Of a stretch of 64,000 nt of DNA, positions 7,505 to 17,108 are shown piece by piece. The stretch covers positions 34,712-98,711 of the forward strand of contig JAFWXT010000069.1 in the NCBI GenBank assembly GCA_017522945.1, read 5' to 3'. This DNA is from Clostridia bacterium. GTDB lineage: Bacteria; Bacillota; Clostridia; Christensenellales; Borkfalkiaceae. How positions within the stretch are numbered: the first letter of the stretch is position 1; each line of letters opens with the position of its first letter. The notes below the pieces were generated by a model, which had not been told where the DNA came from, searched no databases, and saw nothing but the letters and a program-made list of their open reading frames with translations. The position numbers and the translations under genes are program-made.

Positions 7505-8557
7505 ATGAAAAAACTGTTAATTTTTATTTTAAACGTGCTTCTCTTCTGTTCGTTTTTAACGCCGGCTACCGCGGTAGTTGGTGCGGAAGAATCTCAAACT
7601 TCACCAATTTTAGAGTTTGTTTTAACCTCAAACGAAAAATCAGCACTTACGGTAGAAAATAACGACGTTATTACCATATCTTTTGCAATTTTACGCACCG
7701 ATTCTAACGAAGATTATGCGATAAACGCTTTTCAAAACTACGTTCATTACGATCTTTCGTTTTTCGAGTTTGTTGAAGGTAGTATCGTTTGTAACGACAC
7801 GGGCTCAGCTGTTGCACAGCACTTAAACAGTATAACTTACGGCGAAATTATTCAATGCCAAAACATGGCTACCACCTATAATTCAAGTTTTGTTTTTTGT
7901 ACTTTTCAATTAAGGGTAATAGCCACTTCGGGTAGCGGAACGGTTTATAACGACGAGTTTTTTGCCTTTGATTCAAACTTTCAACAAATAGCCGTTACAA
8001 GAAAAAATTTCACCGCAACTATTTGCTTGCACGAAAATCTTACTAAAGTTAATGAGCAAGCCCCTACTTGTACCGAAAACGGTTGGGAAACTTATTACCA
8101 CTGCGCTGATTGCGGACTTTTGTTTGATGCAAACAACGAATACGTTATTGATGAAATCCCTTATATCCTAGGTGTCCACAAAACTACAGATGAGTTTGTA
8201 ACAGATAACGACGGGCATTGGTACGCTTGTGAAAATTGCAATGAAAAAATTGATTATGTAGAACATACTTTAAGCAAGGCTACTTGTGTTTCTAAAGCAA
8301 AATGCGAAGTTTGCGGATTAAGCGTTGGTGAAATCGACCCACACAACCATAAAAACACAAGGATTGATAATTACGTTATCACTTGGTTCTTTGGCGATGG
8401 TTATTCGGGCGACGTTTATTGCTTAGACTGTAACCAAACTGTTAAAACTGGCGAAATTGTTTCTAAATTTAATATCAATGCTTGGCCTTGGTGGATTTTA
8501 TTAATAAGCATTCCTATTTTCCCAGTAATAATTATAGTATGGATTATTTTCTTTTAA
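7505..8557 (+). CDS. Secreted cohesin-like protein with CxxC zinc-ribbon-like repeats and C-terminal membrane anchor
   Basis: The best start is the ATG at 7505 with GGAGAA eight bases upstream; an in-frame TTG at 7481 lacks support. The 350-residue product has a signal peptide (KKLLIFILNVLLFCSFLTPA, then AVVGA). The N-terminal half (about 35-170) looks like a cohesin/carbohydrate-binding beta-sandwich. It is followed by two or three cysteine-paired segments (CHENL...CTENGW...YHCADCGLLF; WYACENCNEKI; CVSKAKCEVCGL; CLDCNQ), a repeat type common in clostridial surface proteins. A strongly hydrophobic C-terminal segment (WPWWILLISIPIFPVIIIVW) would anchor it. It is probably displayed on the cell surface like its upstream neighbour. 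Function unknown. Confidence 0.8.
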   Translation: MKKLLIFILNVLLFCSFLTPATAVVGAEESQTSPILEFVLTSNEKSALTVENNDVITISFAILRTDSNEDYAINAFQNYVHYDLSFFEFVEGSIVCNDTGSAVAQHLNSITYGEIIQCQNMATTYNSSFVFCTFQLRVIATSGSGTVYNDEFFAFDSNFQQIAVTRKNFTATICLHENLTKVNEQAPTCTENGWETYYHCADCGLLFDANNEYVIDEIPYILGVHKTTDEFVTDNDGHWYACENCNEKIDYVEHTLSKATCVSKAKCEVCGLSVGEIDPHNHKNTRIDNYVITWFFGDGYSGDVYCLDCNQTVKTGEIVSKFNINAWPWWILLISIPIFPVIIIVWIIFF

Positions 8558-8620
8558 ACGCTTATATTAAAAGATACTTTTAGTAAAAATTTCTATTAGT
8601 ATATTTAAATTCAAATTATA

Positions 8621-8656
8621 AAAAATGAGTTCGGTAAATTTATCGAACTCATTTTT
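8621..8656 (+). terminator. Rho-independent terminator
   Basis: AAAAATGAGTTCG (8621-8633) pairs with CGAACTCATTTTT (8644-8656), about 65 bases after the stop of the cysteine-rich surface protein. Confidence 0.8.
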
Positions 8657-8682
8657 ATTATAAAATCTTTAATGATATTACA

Positions 8683-8714
8683 ACACTCCGAGAGCAATAT
8701 AACTCTCGGGGTGT
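8683..8714. terminator. Hairpin between convergent genes
   Basis: ACACTCCGAGAG and CTCTCGGGGTGT form a 12-base stem with one G-T pair and an 8-base loop. It lies 75 bases beyond the stop of the minus-strand ABC operon and may terminate it. T-tracts are weak on both sides. Confidence 0.5.
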
Positions 8715-8789
8715 GTTTCTATACGGTTTTATTTAACCCAATTTTTAAACAATACTATCACGCGCGACAATATGCTAAAAATATTAAAC

Positions 8790-10580
8790 TCAACTGTTTT
8801 CGTTTGAGTATTGACTATTATAAATTTTGCTGTATAAACCACCGCGGGCAAGTAGTTCTGCGTGAGTGCCCTTTTCAACTATATCGCCGTGGTCAACAAC
8901 TAAAATAACGTTTGCGTTAACAATGGTTGAAAGCCTGTGCGCAATAACAAAACTCGTGCGGTTTTTCATAAGCTCGTCCATCGAGCGTTGAATTAGCGAC
9001 TCGGTTCGAGTATCAACCGACGAAGTTGCTTCATCTAAAATAAGTATGCGCCTATCGGCAAGGTAAGCCCTTGCAATGGTTAAAAGTTGCTTTTGCCCAC
9101 CCGATATATTAGTAGTTTCTTCGTTGATAACGGTGTTATAGCCATCTTTTTGGCTAATTATAAAGTCGTGAACGTGCGCCCTTTTACAAGCATCTTCAAC
9201 TTCTTCTAAGGTAGCGCCCTCTTTACCGAGAGCAACGTTTTCAAAAATAGTACCCGAAAAAAGCCAAGTATCTTGAAGCACCATCGAAAACGCCTGTCTT
9301 AACGCTTCGCGCGTAATATTAGCCGAATTAAGCCCACCAACGGTAATGCTACCGCCTTGTATTTCGTAAAAGCGCATAAGTAGGTTAACTATAGTGGTTT
9401 TGCCTGCGCCAGTTGCACCAACAATAGCCACCTTTTGCCCTTCTTCTGCCTTAAACGACAAATTAGTAATAAGCGGTTTATCTGGCGCGTAAGAAAACTT
9501 AACGCTATCGAAAACAACTTCGCCCGAAAGCGGAACTTTATTTTCTTGGTTTTTATCGCTCATTTCTTCGCCATCTAAAATCTCGTAAACCCTACGAGCG
9601 GAAGCAACGGTGTTTTGAATTTGTGAAAAACCAAACGAAATCGACTCAAGCGGACCTGCAAACATTTGAGCGTAAAGCACCAACGATACCACCGCGCCAA
9701 CGCTTAAAGTGCCGTTAATCGCCATATAGCCACCTATTACGCAAATTAAAAGGTATGCTATTGCGTTTGTAAAGGTAATAAGTGGGTTTACCGTGCCCGA
9801 TAAAACTTCCGCCTTACTCGTTTGAGTTTTATACTTTTCGGCAAGTTCGGTATAACGCTGTAATCTATCATCTTCAAGCGAAAATGCCTTTACCGTATCA
9901 AAACCAGTAAAATCTTCTTCGGTTAAAGCGTAACTTTCACCATTAGTTTCGCGCGCTTGGTTATAAAGTTTTTCGCTTCTGGTTGAAAGTAATGCCGAAA
10001 GAAGTACCGAAAAAGGAACTACCGCAACTATAACCCACGCAAGCGAAGGGCTCATAATAAATATAATTACGGTTATGCCCACAAGTTTTATAACCCCATC
10101 GATTATAGTATATATTATGTCGTATATAGGGGCAGACATATTTGAAACGTCGCCCATCATACGCGATAATATTTCGCCCGTTGGGGTTTTATCGGCAAAC
10201 CTTACTGGCATTTTTAAGATTTTTGAGCTAATTTTAACCCTTAAACCATAGGTAAAATATTTAGAAGTTGCCGTTGTTGAAAGTAGCATTGAAATTATTG
10301 CTAAAACGCAAGCACCAACGTAAACGCCGGCTAAAAGATATCCGTTTAGCGCAAATTCACCCTTATTTATGGCTTTTCCGTCTGCCCAAAGTGCGTAAAG
10401 CGCGTCGGTTAATTTACCAAGCAAGGTTGGCGTTGCAAGCGATATTGCCACCCCGGCAACCGACGTTAAAACTATAGCTATTAAAATAACTCTAACCTGT
10501 TTTAATTCATTAAAAATACGCTTAAAAACTTGAAAAAAGTTTAAACCTTTATTCTTTTGCTTTTTTACTTTATTTTTCAT
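8790..10580 (-). CDS. ABC exporter half-transporter, catalytically complete subunit
   Basis: The 596-residue protein has an N-terminal six-helix exporter membrane domain (about 25-330) fused to an ATPase domain. Walker A GATGAGKTT (388-396), signature SGGQK (493-497), Walker B ILILDEATSS with catalytic E517, and H-loop H548 are all present. It is the second gene of a two-gene operon and overlaps the first by ATGA. The partner has a degenerate ATP site, so the two should form a heterodimeric exporter of the TM287/288, LmrCD or BmrCD type. Such exporters move drugs, lipids or peptides out of the cell; the substrate is not predictable. Confidence 0.93.
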   Translation of the reverse strand: MKNKVKKQKNKGLNFFQVFKRIFNELKQVRVILIAIVLTSVAGVAISLATPTLLGKLTDALYALWADGKAINKGEFALNGYLLAGVYVGACVLAIISMLLSTTATSKYFTYGLRVKISSKILKMPVRFADKTPTGEILSRMMGDVSNMSAPIYDIIYTIIDGVIKLVGITVIIFIMSPSLAWVIVAVVPFSVLLSALLSTRSEKLYNQARETNGESYALTEEDFTGFDTVKAFSLEDDRLQRYTELAEKYKTQTSKAEVLSGTVNPLITFTNAIAYLLICVIGGYMAINGTLSVGAVVSLVLYAQMFAGPLESISFGFSQIQNTVASARRVYEILDGEEMSDKNQENKVPLSGEVVFDSVKFSYAPDKPLITNLSFKAEEGQKVAIVGATGAGKTTIVNLLMRFYEIQGGSITVGGLNSANITREALRQAFSMVLQDTWLFSGTIFENVALGKEGATLEEVEDACKRAHVHDFIISQKDGYNTVINEETTNISGGQKQLLTIARAYLADRRILILDEATSSVDTRTESLIQRSMDELMKNRTSFVIAHRLSTIVNANVILVVDHGDIVEKGTHAELLARGGLYSKIYNSQYSNENS

Positions 10581-12283
10581 AATCCACCTCCCATTTGCGA
10601 ACGGTAAAGTTGATTATAAATTTCGCAAGATTTTAAAAGCTGGTTATGATCGCCAACCGCCACTATTTCGCCCTTATCCATTACGTAAACCTTATCGCAA
10701 TGCATTGCGGTTGAAATGCGTTGGGTTATAATAAGTTGGCTTTTACCCCTTAAATATTCGTTTAATCGGGCACGAAGTTGGCTTTCGGTTAAAAAGTCTA
10801 AAGCCGAAAAACTATCGTCGAAAATATAAAGCGAACTTGGTTTAATAATTGTACGCGCTATGTTTACGCGCTGTTTTTGCCCGCCCGAGATATTCGAGCC
10901 TAACTGTTTAAGCTCGTAGGTTAAACCGCCCTTTTCGGCTAAAAAATCGTCGAGCATCGAAACCGAAGCAACTTCTTTTATTTGCTCGTCTGTATAATCT
11001 TTAGAAAAGCAGGCTATATTTTGCCCCACCGTGCCTTGAAAAATCATTGCTTTTTGAAGAGCCACCGATACGCTTTTTCTAACGCTTTTTGTGTTACTTT
11101 CGCTATACTCGGTATCGCCAAAAGTTATTTTACCTTCTTGCGCGTTATAAAAACCAAGTAAAAGTTTAACGAGCGTTGACTTTCCACTACCCGTTCCGCC
11201 TATTAGTGCCACCTTTTCGCCCGTGTTTATACTAAAATCAATATTTTTTAGCACGGGTTGTCCGCCACCGGGGTAAGTAAAGGTTAAATTTTTAACCACT
11301 AAATCGCCCGATAAAAAGCTTTCTATTTGCTCACTTTCGCTATTTTCAAATGCAAAAATCTCGCCTATACGGCGTAAGCACACCCCAACGTGCGGTAGCC
11401 ACGAAAACGACCAACTTAGCATTATTAACCCTGAAGAAATTAGGGCTATGTATTGAATAGAAGAAATTATATCCCCTGCGTTTAGCGCGCTTTGATAACT
11501 TATTCTGTTTGCGCTTACCATAACGATTATCACGCTTGCCAAATTAAAAATTACCGTTATAATGGGGTTGATAAGTCCGCTTAAGCGGTTTGCCGTTATA
11601 AACGAAAGCACCATTTCTTTAGTGGCTTTGGCGGTTTTTTCGTGTTTTTCCTGTTCTTTATCAAATGCCCTAAGCACCCTTATGCCCGACATTCTTTCGC
11701 GCACGTGCCTGTTTTGCTCGTCTGTTTTTTTATCGCCGTATTCCCAAAGTTTATCAAGCTTTCTTGCAAGCAAATAGCCCACAAGTAAAACTATTGGCGA
11801 AACGCAAAGCATAATTATTCCTATTAGTTTATCCTTAGCCATAACCAAAACAACACCGCCTACGTAATAAACGAGTAGATTGATTATTAGTGATATTGAG
11901 TTTGAAACAGTTTCGCGCACGGTTGAAATATCGTCGTTTGCGCGCGTTAAAAGCCCCGAAGTGCCTATTGATGAAAACTGTTCAAAAGTTAAGCTGTTAA
12001 TTTTTTTAAATACTTTTATTTTTAACTCTTTTTCAAAAGTGTTTGCTATCCTTGTGTTTAACCTTACCGTAATTATCGATAATACTAAGGTTGTTACCGC
12101 AAGTATTCCCATAATTATACCGCACTCTTTAAGTACAGTAGCATTTTGCTGTTTAATGCCATCACTTACGATTATACCCATTTCGTAGGGCATAAAAAGT
12201 GCGCAAAGAGCGGATATAGCGTGCAGTAAGGTGGCTAAAAGGATTAGCGGTAATTGTTTTTTAAATAATGATAATATCTTCAT
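10577..12283 (-). CDS. ABC exporter half-transporter, subunit with degenerate ATP site
   Basis: This 568-residue fused membrane/ATPase protein is the first gene of the exporter operon. Walker A is intact (GGTGSGKST, 362-370) and the signature SGGQK is at 467-471. The residue after the Walker B aspartate is D490 (IFDDSFSALD) instead of the catalytic glutamate, and the H-loop histidine is Q521 (TQRISTA). These are the hallmark changes of the inactive site in heterodimeric exporters. The ATG start has AAGGAAAGG upstream. Six membrane helices precede residue 310. It overlaps the downstream subunit by 4 bases, so translation is probably coupled. Confidence 0.93.
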   Translation of the reverse strand: MKILSLFKKQLPLILLATLLHAISALCALFMPYEMGIIVSDGIKQQNATVLKECGIIMGILAVTTLVLSIITVRLNTRIANTFEKELKIKVFKKINSLTFEQFSSIGTSGLLTRANDDISTVRETVSNSISLIINLLVYYVGGVVLVMAKDKLIGIIMLCVSPIVLLVGYLLARKLDKLWEYGDKKTDEQNRHVRERMSGIRVLRAFDKEQEKHEKTAKATKEMVLSFITANRLSGLINPIITVIFNLASVIIVMVSANRISYQSALNAGDIISSIQYIALISSGLIMLSWSFSWLPHVGVCLRRIGEIFAFENSESEQIESFLSGDLVVKNLTFTYPGGGQPVLKNIDFSINTGEKVALIGGTGSGKSTLVKLLLGFYNAQEGKITFGDTEYSESNTKSVRKSVSVALQKAMIFQGTVGQNIACFSKDYTDEQIKEVASVSMLDDFLAEKGGLTYELKQLGSNISGGQKQRVNIARTIIKPSSLYIFDDSFSALDFLTESQLRARLNEYLRGKSQLIITQRISTAMHCDKVYVMDKGEIVAVGDHNQLLKSCEIYNQLYRSQMGGGL

Positions 12284-12488
12284 ACCTTTCCTTTTACCTT
12301 ATGTTTTTGTTATGTTTGATTTAATTTTTTTTAGATACGTGTGTAAATTTTTTTAGTTAGTTTAAGCGTAATCCAAAAGGTTTAGCTTAAAGCATTCCCG
12401 CCTTAAACTACTAAATTAAATTCTTCTACTTCTCATATCTTCGCTTAAAATAACGTAAAAACAAATGATTATGAAAAATAAAGAAGGT

Positions 12489-13664
12489 CTATTTTAACCC
12501 TACGTAGTTTTTTTCAACCTTACACACCACGTTTAAATTAGAATCGTGTGCTTTAACGCCTTCGTTAACCATAGTTTTTATTTCACTCTCGGTTAAAGTA
12601 CAAGCGTGTGGAATAGTTAAATCAAAAATTAAGTTTATGTGTGTTGTTCCTATAGTCATTCTAAAATCGTGTAAACTAAAATCGGGATTAATCGCCTTAA
12701 TTACGCCGTTACAAATGCCCTTATATCTATTTACCCTTTCATCGTTTTGTACGATAGGGTCCATATGAATAACTGCAATGCAGTTAAACTCGCGTTCTAA
12801 AATAATTTCGGCATTATCAATTTTATCGTGCGCTTCGTTAACGTTTTCTTCTGCATCAACTTCGGCGTGCATTGAAATAATTTGCCTACCAGGGCCGTAG
12901 TTATGTACTATTAAATCGTGAATACCTATAATTCCCTCAATCGAAAGCACTTTTTCGGCTATTTTTTGAACGTATTCGGGGTCGGGCGCAGTACCTATTA
13001 AAAGATCTATAGTTTCTTTTGCGTTGGTAAAGCCTGCATAAAAAATTAAAACCGAAACTAAAAGCCCTGCTATCGCATCAATATTAAAGTTTGTAAACTT
13101 ATATACTATTAAAGTTGCAAGGATAACCGTAGTTGAAATACAATCGGTTAAACAGTCGGTTGCAGTTGCTTTCATTGCCGAAGATTTTATCTTTTTTGCA
13201 GTTGAGTAATTATACGTAAACATATAAAGCTTAACGAGTATTGAAAGCGCTAAAATTACAACCGCTAAAATAGAAAAATCAAGTTCCGTTGGGGTTATAA
13301 GTTTTGTTATAGATTCTTTAGCAAGCTCGAAAGCAACCAAAAATATTAGCATCGAAACAACGAATCCCGCAACGTATTCCATTCTTCCGTGCCCAAAAGG
13401 ATGCTCTTTATCGGTTGGCTTAGACGATAACTTAAAACCTATAAAAGTGATAAGCGAAGAGCCTGCGTCGGTTAAGTTGTTAAGCGCGTCGGCAATAACC
13501 GATATTGCGCCCGTTACGATACCCGCAATAAGCTTTGCTAAAAACAAAAGGGCATTCAGTACAATACCCAGAATACCCGAAAGTTTGCCATAACCTTCCC
13601 TTACCCTATTGTTTTCGTAGTTTTTATTATCTTTTATAAACAATTTACAAAGTAAAGTGAACAT
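12489..13664 (-). CDS. Cation diffusion facilitator family metal exporter, possibly manganese-type
   Basis: The 391-residue protein has six membrane helices followed by a cytosolic domain of about 150 residues. The metal-site motifs are N62-x3-D66 in helix 2 (LNNLTDAGSS) and D170-x3-D174 in helix 5 (TDCLTDCIS). Zinc-type members usually carry HxxxD pairs; Asn/Asp plus Asp/Asp resembles the manganese exporter MntE, so Mn2+ (or Fe2+) export is the better guess. The conserved HPFGHGR.EY follows at 88-97. The start has AAAGGAT. It begins 21 bases after the stop of the serine dehydratase gene and probably shares its transcript. Confidence 0.9.
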   Translation of the reverse strand: MFTLLCKLFIKDNKNYENNRVREGYGKLSGILGIVLNALLFLAKLIAGIVTGAISVIADALNNLTDAGSSLITFIGFKLSSKPTDKEHPFGHGRMEYVAGFVVSMLIFLVAFELAKESITKLITPTELDFSILAVVILALSILVKLYMFTYNYSTAKKIKSSAMKATATDCLTDCISTTVILATLIVYKFTNFNIDAIAGLLVSVLIFYAGFTNAKETIDLLIGTAPDPEYVQKIAEKVLSIEGIIGIHDLIVHNYGPGRQIISMHAEVDAEENVNEAHDKIDNAEIILEREFNCIAVIHMDPIVQNDERVNRYKGICNGVIKAINPDFSLHDFRMTIGTTHINLIFDLTIPHACTLTESEIKTMVNEGVKAHDSNLNVVCKVEKNYVGLK

Positions 13665-13685
13665 TTTTTATCCTTTAAAGCTATA

Positions 13686-14876
13686 TTATGCTTTTTTATA
13701 AGTTTTTGCAAGACCTGCCTTTGAAGTTTCACGGTAAGAACAATGCATATCCTTACCCGTTTCGTACATAGTATGCACGATTACGTCAAAAGAAATCTTT
13801 CTTGTCTGTGTTAAAAATTTTGCTAAGCTTAGCGCGTTTATGGCACGCATTGCAGCAACCGCATTACGCTCGATACAAGGAATTTGTACAAGCCCGTTAA
13901 TAGGGTCGCAAGTAAGCCCTAAATAGTGTTCCATAGCAACTTCAGCAGCGTATTCGATTTGTTCAATATCCATATTGTGAAGAGCAGCAAGAGCCGCGCT
14001 CGCCATTGAACAAGCGCTACCTATTTCGGCTTGACAACCGCACTCTGCACCCGAAATCGATGCGTTTTGCTTTATTACGTTACCTATAACACCTGCAGTT
14101 GCAAGAGCGTCGATTATCTTATCATCCGAAAACTTTTTCTTGTTTTGCATATATTCAAGACAAGCAGGTAAAACACCGCTTGCGCCACAAGTTGGAGCGG
14201 TTACTATTATTCCGCCCCCTGCGTTTTGTTCGGCAACCGCAAAGGCGTAAGAACAAACAAGCATATTTTCAATAGCTTCAGCTGGATGAAAAATACTTAT
14301 TTGAGAGTGTAAATATCCTGCTTTACGCTCAATTTCAAGCCCGCCTGGTAAAATTCCTTTAGCATCTAAGCCTTCTTTTACACTTGCTTTCATTTGCTTC
14401 CAAACAAGGCGCAAATAATCTTTAATATCAGGCTCGCGTTCGTAGGCGTAATCGCAAATTTTTATGCCTTTTTTGAGACAATACTCTTTTATCTCGCTAA
14501 AATTCTTTTCGTGATATATTTCTTCCCCAATAGGTGCGTTTCCGTCAAGGGAGTATGCACCGCCACCAAGGCTTATAATTTCGTGCGTAAATTCGCCCTT
14601 GTTAGTTTTTGCAACCACTTGCATATAGTTAGGGTGAGGGAGCTCAGTTCGAGTTTTATCAAAAATAACTTCGGTATTTTCACCAAGAGCACGCTTTATT
14701 ACTTCGTCAGTTCCGTGCCCTTTGCCTGTATCACTTAGCGAACCAAATAAGGTTACTACGTATTTACAATCTTCCCCATATTTGCTTTTAATCTCTTTAC
14801 AAGCTGCATAAGGCGCCATAGTGTGAGATGAAGAAGGACCAACACCTATACGGTATAACTCTTTAAGTGATTTCAT
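13686..14876 (-). CDS. sdaA: L-serine ammonia-lyase, iron-sulfur type, single chain
   Basis: The 396-residue enzyme deaminates L-serine to pyruvate and ammonia using a [4Fe-4S] cluster. The N-terminal beta domain carries the substrate loop GVGPSSSHTM (11-20). The C-terminal alpha domain has VTAPTCGASGVLPA (225-238), cluster cysteines near C279/C281 (GAECGCQAEIGSA), C323 (LTCDPINGL) and C334 (IPCIERNA). Both halves, separate genes in many Bacillota, are fused here. The start ATG has AAGGGAGA. The upstream gene on the same strand is a PTS IIC-like permease and the downstream one a metal exporter. A serine uptake and catabolism unit is plausible. Confidence 0.93.
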   Translation of the reverse strand: MKSLKELYRIGVGPSSSHTMAPYAACKEIKSKYGEDCKYVVTLFGSLSDTGKGHGTDEVIKRALGENTEVIFDKTRTELPHPNYMQVVAKTNKGEFTHEIISLGGGAYSLDGNAPIGEEIYHEKNFSEIKEYCLKKGIKICDYAYEREPDIKDYLRLVWKQMKASVKEGLDAKGILPGGLEIERKAGYLHSQISIFHPAEAIENMLVCSYAFAVAEQNAGGGIIVTAPTCGASGVLPACLEYMQNKKKFSDDKIIDALATAGVIGNVIKQNASISGAECGCQAEIGSACSMASAALAALHNMDIEQIEYAAEVAMEHYLGLTCDPINGLVQIPCIERNAVAAMRAINALSLAKFLTQTRKISFDVIVHTMYETGKDMHCSYRETSKAGLAKTYKKA

Positions 14877-14954
14877 AATTTTTCTCCCTTTGTTTTATTT
14901 TAAAGCGCAAACTTAATCTGCGCGCAATTTATCTATAAAATCCGTTAAATAATA

Positions 14955-16118
14955 TTAGTTAAGTTTTAAATCGCCATCTTTAATAATTTGTTTCTTGCGC
15001 ATAAATTCACTTATCAACAAGGTTATTACTGCAGGTAAAATAAACATTAATAGTAAAATTCCAAGCCACATAATCCAAGGCGTTTGCATGGACGCAGTTT
15101 CTGGCGCTATTACACCGAAAACACCAACCAAACCACTTGTACCCATGCCGCCACCCGAAGCGTTGCAAAGTAGTTTAAACACGCAAGTGGATAACGGACC
15201 TGTTATTGCGCTAGCTATAATTACCGGAAGGAAAAGTACTGGTTTTTTCATTACGTTGGGGATTTGCAACATACTCGTTCCAAGCCCTTGCGAAATTAAA
15301 CCGCCCCAGCCGTTTTCACGATAGCTCATAACAGCAAAACCAACCATGTGGCTCGCACAACCAACAACAGCAGCCCCGCCTGCTAAATAAATATTATATA
15401 TTTCACTTGAGGTAGAGCTTTCGCCCGTAATAACAGGTGTTGCTATCGCCACCCAAATGGCGGCGGAAGAAGTTGGTAGAGTTAAAAGCATTCCCATAAC
15501 CACCGCGATTACTACACCCATAATAAAAGGCAAAGTGCCGGTTGCTACAGCTATACCCTTGCTTAGTAAACTAATTAGCCAAATAAAAGGTATTGAAATA
15601 AAGCAACCAACGAACGCGCAAATTAAACAGCTAAGTGGAACAAGTAGTATATCGAGCTTTGTTTTTCCTTCGATTAGACTACCAATTTCAATAGCCGTAA
15701 GAGCGCAAACGTACGCGCTTATAGGATTGCCTGGTAACCCCTTTGAAAGAGTTGTGGTTATGCTTGAAATATTTGAATTAAGTGTTAAATTTATACTGTT
15801 AAAAAGTATTTTAGCACCCAAAAACTGTTCGGCGTAAGCACCTATAAATCCCGCAACTATTGCAGAAAATAAAACGAGCTTAGGCGCTTTTAAATAGTTG
15901 GCTATACCAACGCCTATGCCTGCGCCCATCATCACCGACGCAAGCTGACCTATTAAAATAAATACTTGACCTACCGCAGTTTTTTCGCCGATAAGTGTAC
16001 CGATAGTTTTAACTATCGTTCCGGCAATCAAGGTAACGAATAAACCTTGAGCCATACCTGAAAAGGCTTGTATAAACCAACGGTTACATAAATTTTTAAA
16101 ATTGAGTTTTTGTTCCAT
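14955..16118 (-). CDS. Stand-alone PTS IIC-type membrane permease
   Basis: The start is the ATG ending at 16118, with GGAAG about 7 bases upstream; a TTG five codons earlier overlaps that site and is unlikely. The 387-residue protein has about ten hydrophobic segments and resembles the PTS_EIIC_2 family (N-terminal RWFIQAFSGMAQGLFVTLIAGTI, glycine-rich VMMGAGIGVGIANYL, MGTSGLVGVFGVI). No IIA or IIB domain or gene is nearby, so phosphorylation-coupled sugar transport is doubtful. Its position 78 bases upstream of sdaA suggests transport of serine or a related metabolite, but that is an inference from context only. Confidence 0.8.
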   Translation of the reverse strand: MEQKLNFKNLCNRWFIQAFSGMAQGLFVTLIAGTIVKTIGTLIGEKTAVGQVFILIGQLASVMMGAGIGVGIANYLKAPKLVLFSAIVAGFIGAYAEQFLGAKILFNSINLTLNSNISSITTTLSKGLPGNPISAYVCALTAIEIGSLIEGKTKLDILLVPLSCLICAFVGCFISIPFIWLISLLSKGIAVATGTLPFIMGVVIAVVMGMLLTLPTSSAAIWVAIATPVITGESSTSSEIYNIYLAGGAAVVGCASHMVGFAVMSYRENGWGGLISQGLGTSMLQIPNVMKKPVLFLPVIIASAITGPLSTCVFKLLCNASGGGMGTSGLVGVFGVIAPETASMQTPWIMWLGILLLMFILPAVITLLISEFMRKKQIIKDGDLKLN

Positions 16119-16223
16119 TATTTTATCTTCCAAGTGTTTATTATTTATTTGTTTTATTTTGCGTTAAAACAACACTTTATTTTAGCGTTGTAAAAACCCT
16201 TAATCACATACGTAAAAACGTTT

Positions 16224-16928
16224 TTACTTAAGCGGTTCAATCAAAGTTAACTTGTTATCAACTATATCGCACGAAGTAAGGTAATACGGTATTTGATTTT
16301 TAATTAAAACCTTGTCGGTTCTTGACTCTTTACCATGTAAATGCCCGTAAACAACTGCGTTTACTTTGTTGTTGCTAATTAGTGCGGTAACTTCGTTATC
16401 ATCGCGATGAACGTTAAATGGCGGAAAATGCAATATGCAAATAAGATCATCGCCTTCTTCTCTTAGCTGATTTGCCCTAAAAAAGGCAATTTTTAATCTT
16501 TCTATTTCACGCGAATATATTTTTTGGTCGGCTTGCTTAAAATCGGGCGAACCGGGCGTAATCCAACATCTTGAACCACAAAAAACCGTTTTTTCTATCT
16601 TTATAGCGTCGTTTTGTAGTAAAAAACAATTTTCTGGCATTTGTTCGCGAAGCCTTGTAATGCTTTTCCACCAGTAATCGTGATTTCCGCGGATAAATAT
16701 TTTTTTACCCTTTAAACCCTTAAAAAACTCAAAATCTTTTAAAGCGTCACTCGTAGTCATTGCCCAGCTTATATCACCGGCTATTATAACCACGTCGTCG
16801 TCGGTTACCTTTTCTTGCCAATCACTCGCTATCTTTTCAAGGTAGTTATTCCATTTTGTACCAAATATGTCCATCGGCTTGGGGTTTGCAATAGACATAT
16901 GCAAATCACTAATAGCAAAAATATTCAT
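16224..16928 (-). CDS. Calcineurin-like metallophosphoesterase
   Basis: The 234-residue protein carries the metal-binding motifs of the family in order: D-x-H in AISDLHMS (near residue 8), GDxxW in IIAGDISWA, GNHD in IRGNHDYWWKS, an H in ICILHFPPF and GHLHG in VVYGHLHGKE. It is a predicted cytosolic phosphohydrolase of the COG1768 type. The substrate is unknown. The ATG start has AAGGAG. It is a single gene. Confidence 0.88.
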   Translation of the reverse strand: MNIFAISDLHMSIANPKPMDIFGTKWNNYLEKIASDWQEKVTDDDVVIIAGDISWAMTTSDALKDFEFFKGLKGKKIFIRGNHDYWWKSITRLREQMPENCFLLQNDAIKIEKTVFCGSRCWITPGSPDFKQADQKIYSREIERLKIAFFRANQLREEGDDLICILHFPPFNVHRDDNEVTALISNNKVNAVVYGHLHGKESRTDKVLIKNQIPYYLTSCDIVDNKLTLIEPLK

Positions 16929-17086
16929 AGCAAACTCCTTTAAAAAAATTTTAGTGTTTTATAGTTAAATTATTTAGTACGATAAATAGGCACTAAACTT
17001 TTACGTCAATGCTCTCGCTTCTAATTCGTTATAACGTAAGCTCATTAAAGTATATTGCGTTAAAACGATATGATAAAACCCAAAGA

Positions 17087-17107
17087 TTGTTGTCTTTTAA
17101 ACAACAA
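17087..17107. terminator. Weak hairpin after the membrane-protein gene
   Basis: TTGTTGT and ACAACAA pair around a 7-base loop, ending 2 bases before the stop codon of the minus-strand gene at 17109. On the minus strand it is followed only by a broken T-run, so it is a weak terminator candidate. Confidence 0.35.
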
Positions 17108-17108
17108 A

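Noticed and set aside
8672..8908. Open frame overlapping the end of the ABC transporter gene
   Set aside because: It is antisense to a well-supported gene and includes a hairpin.
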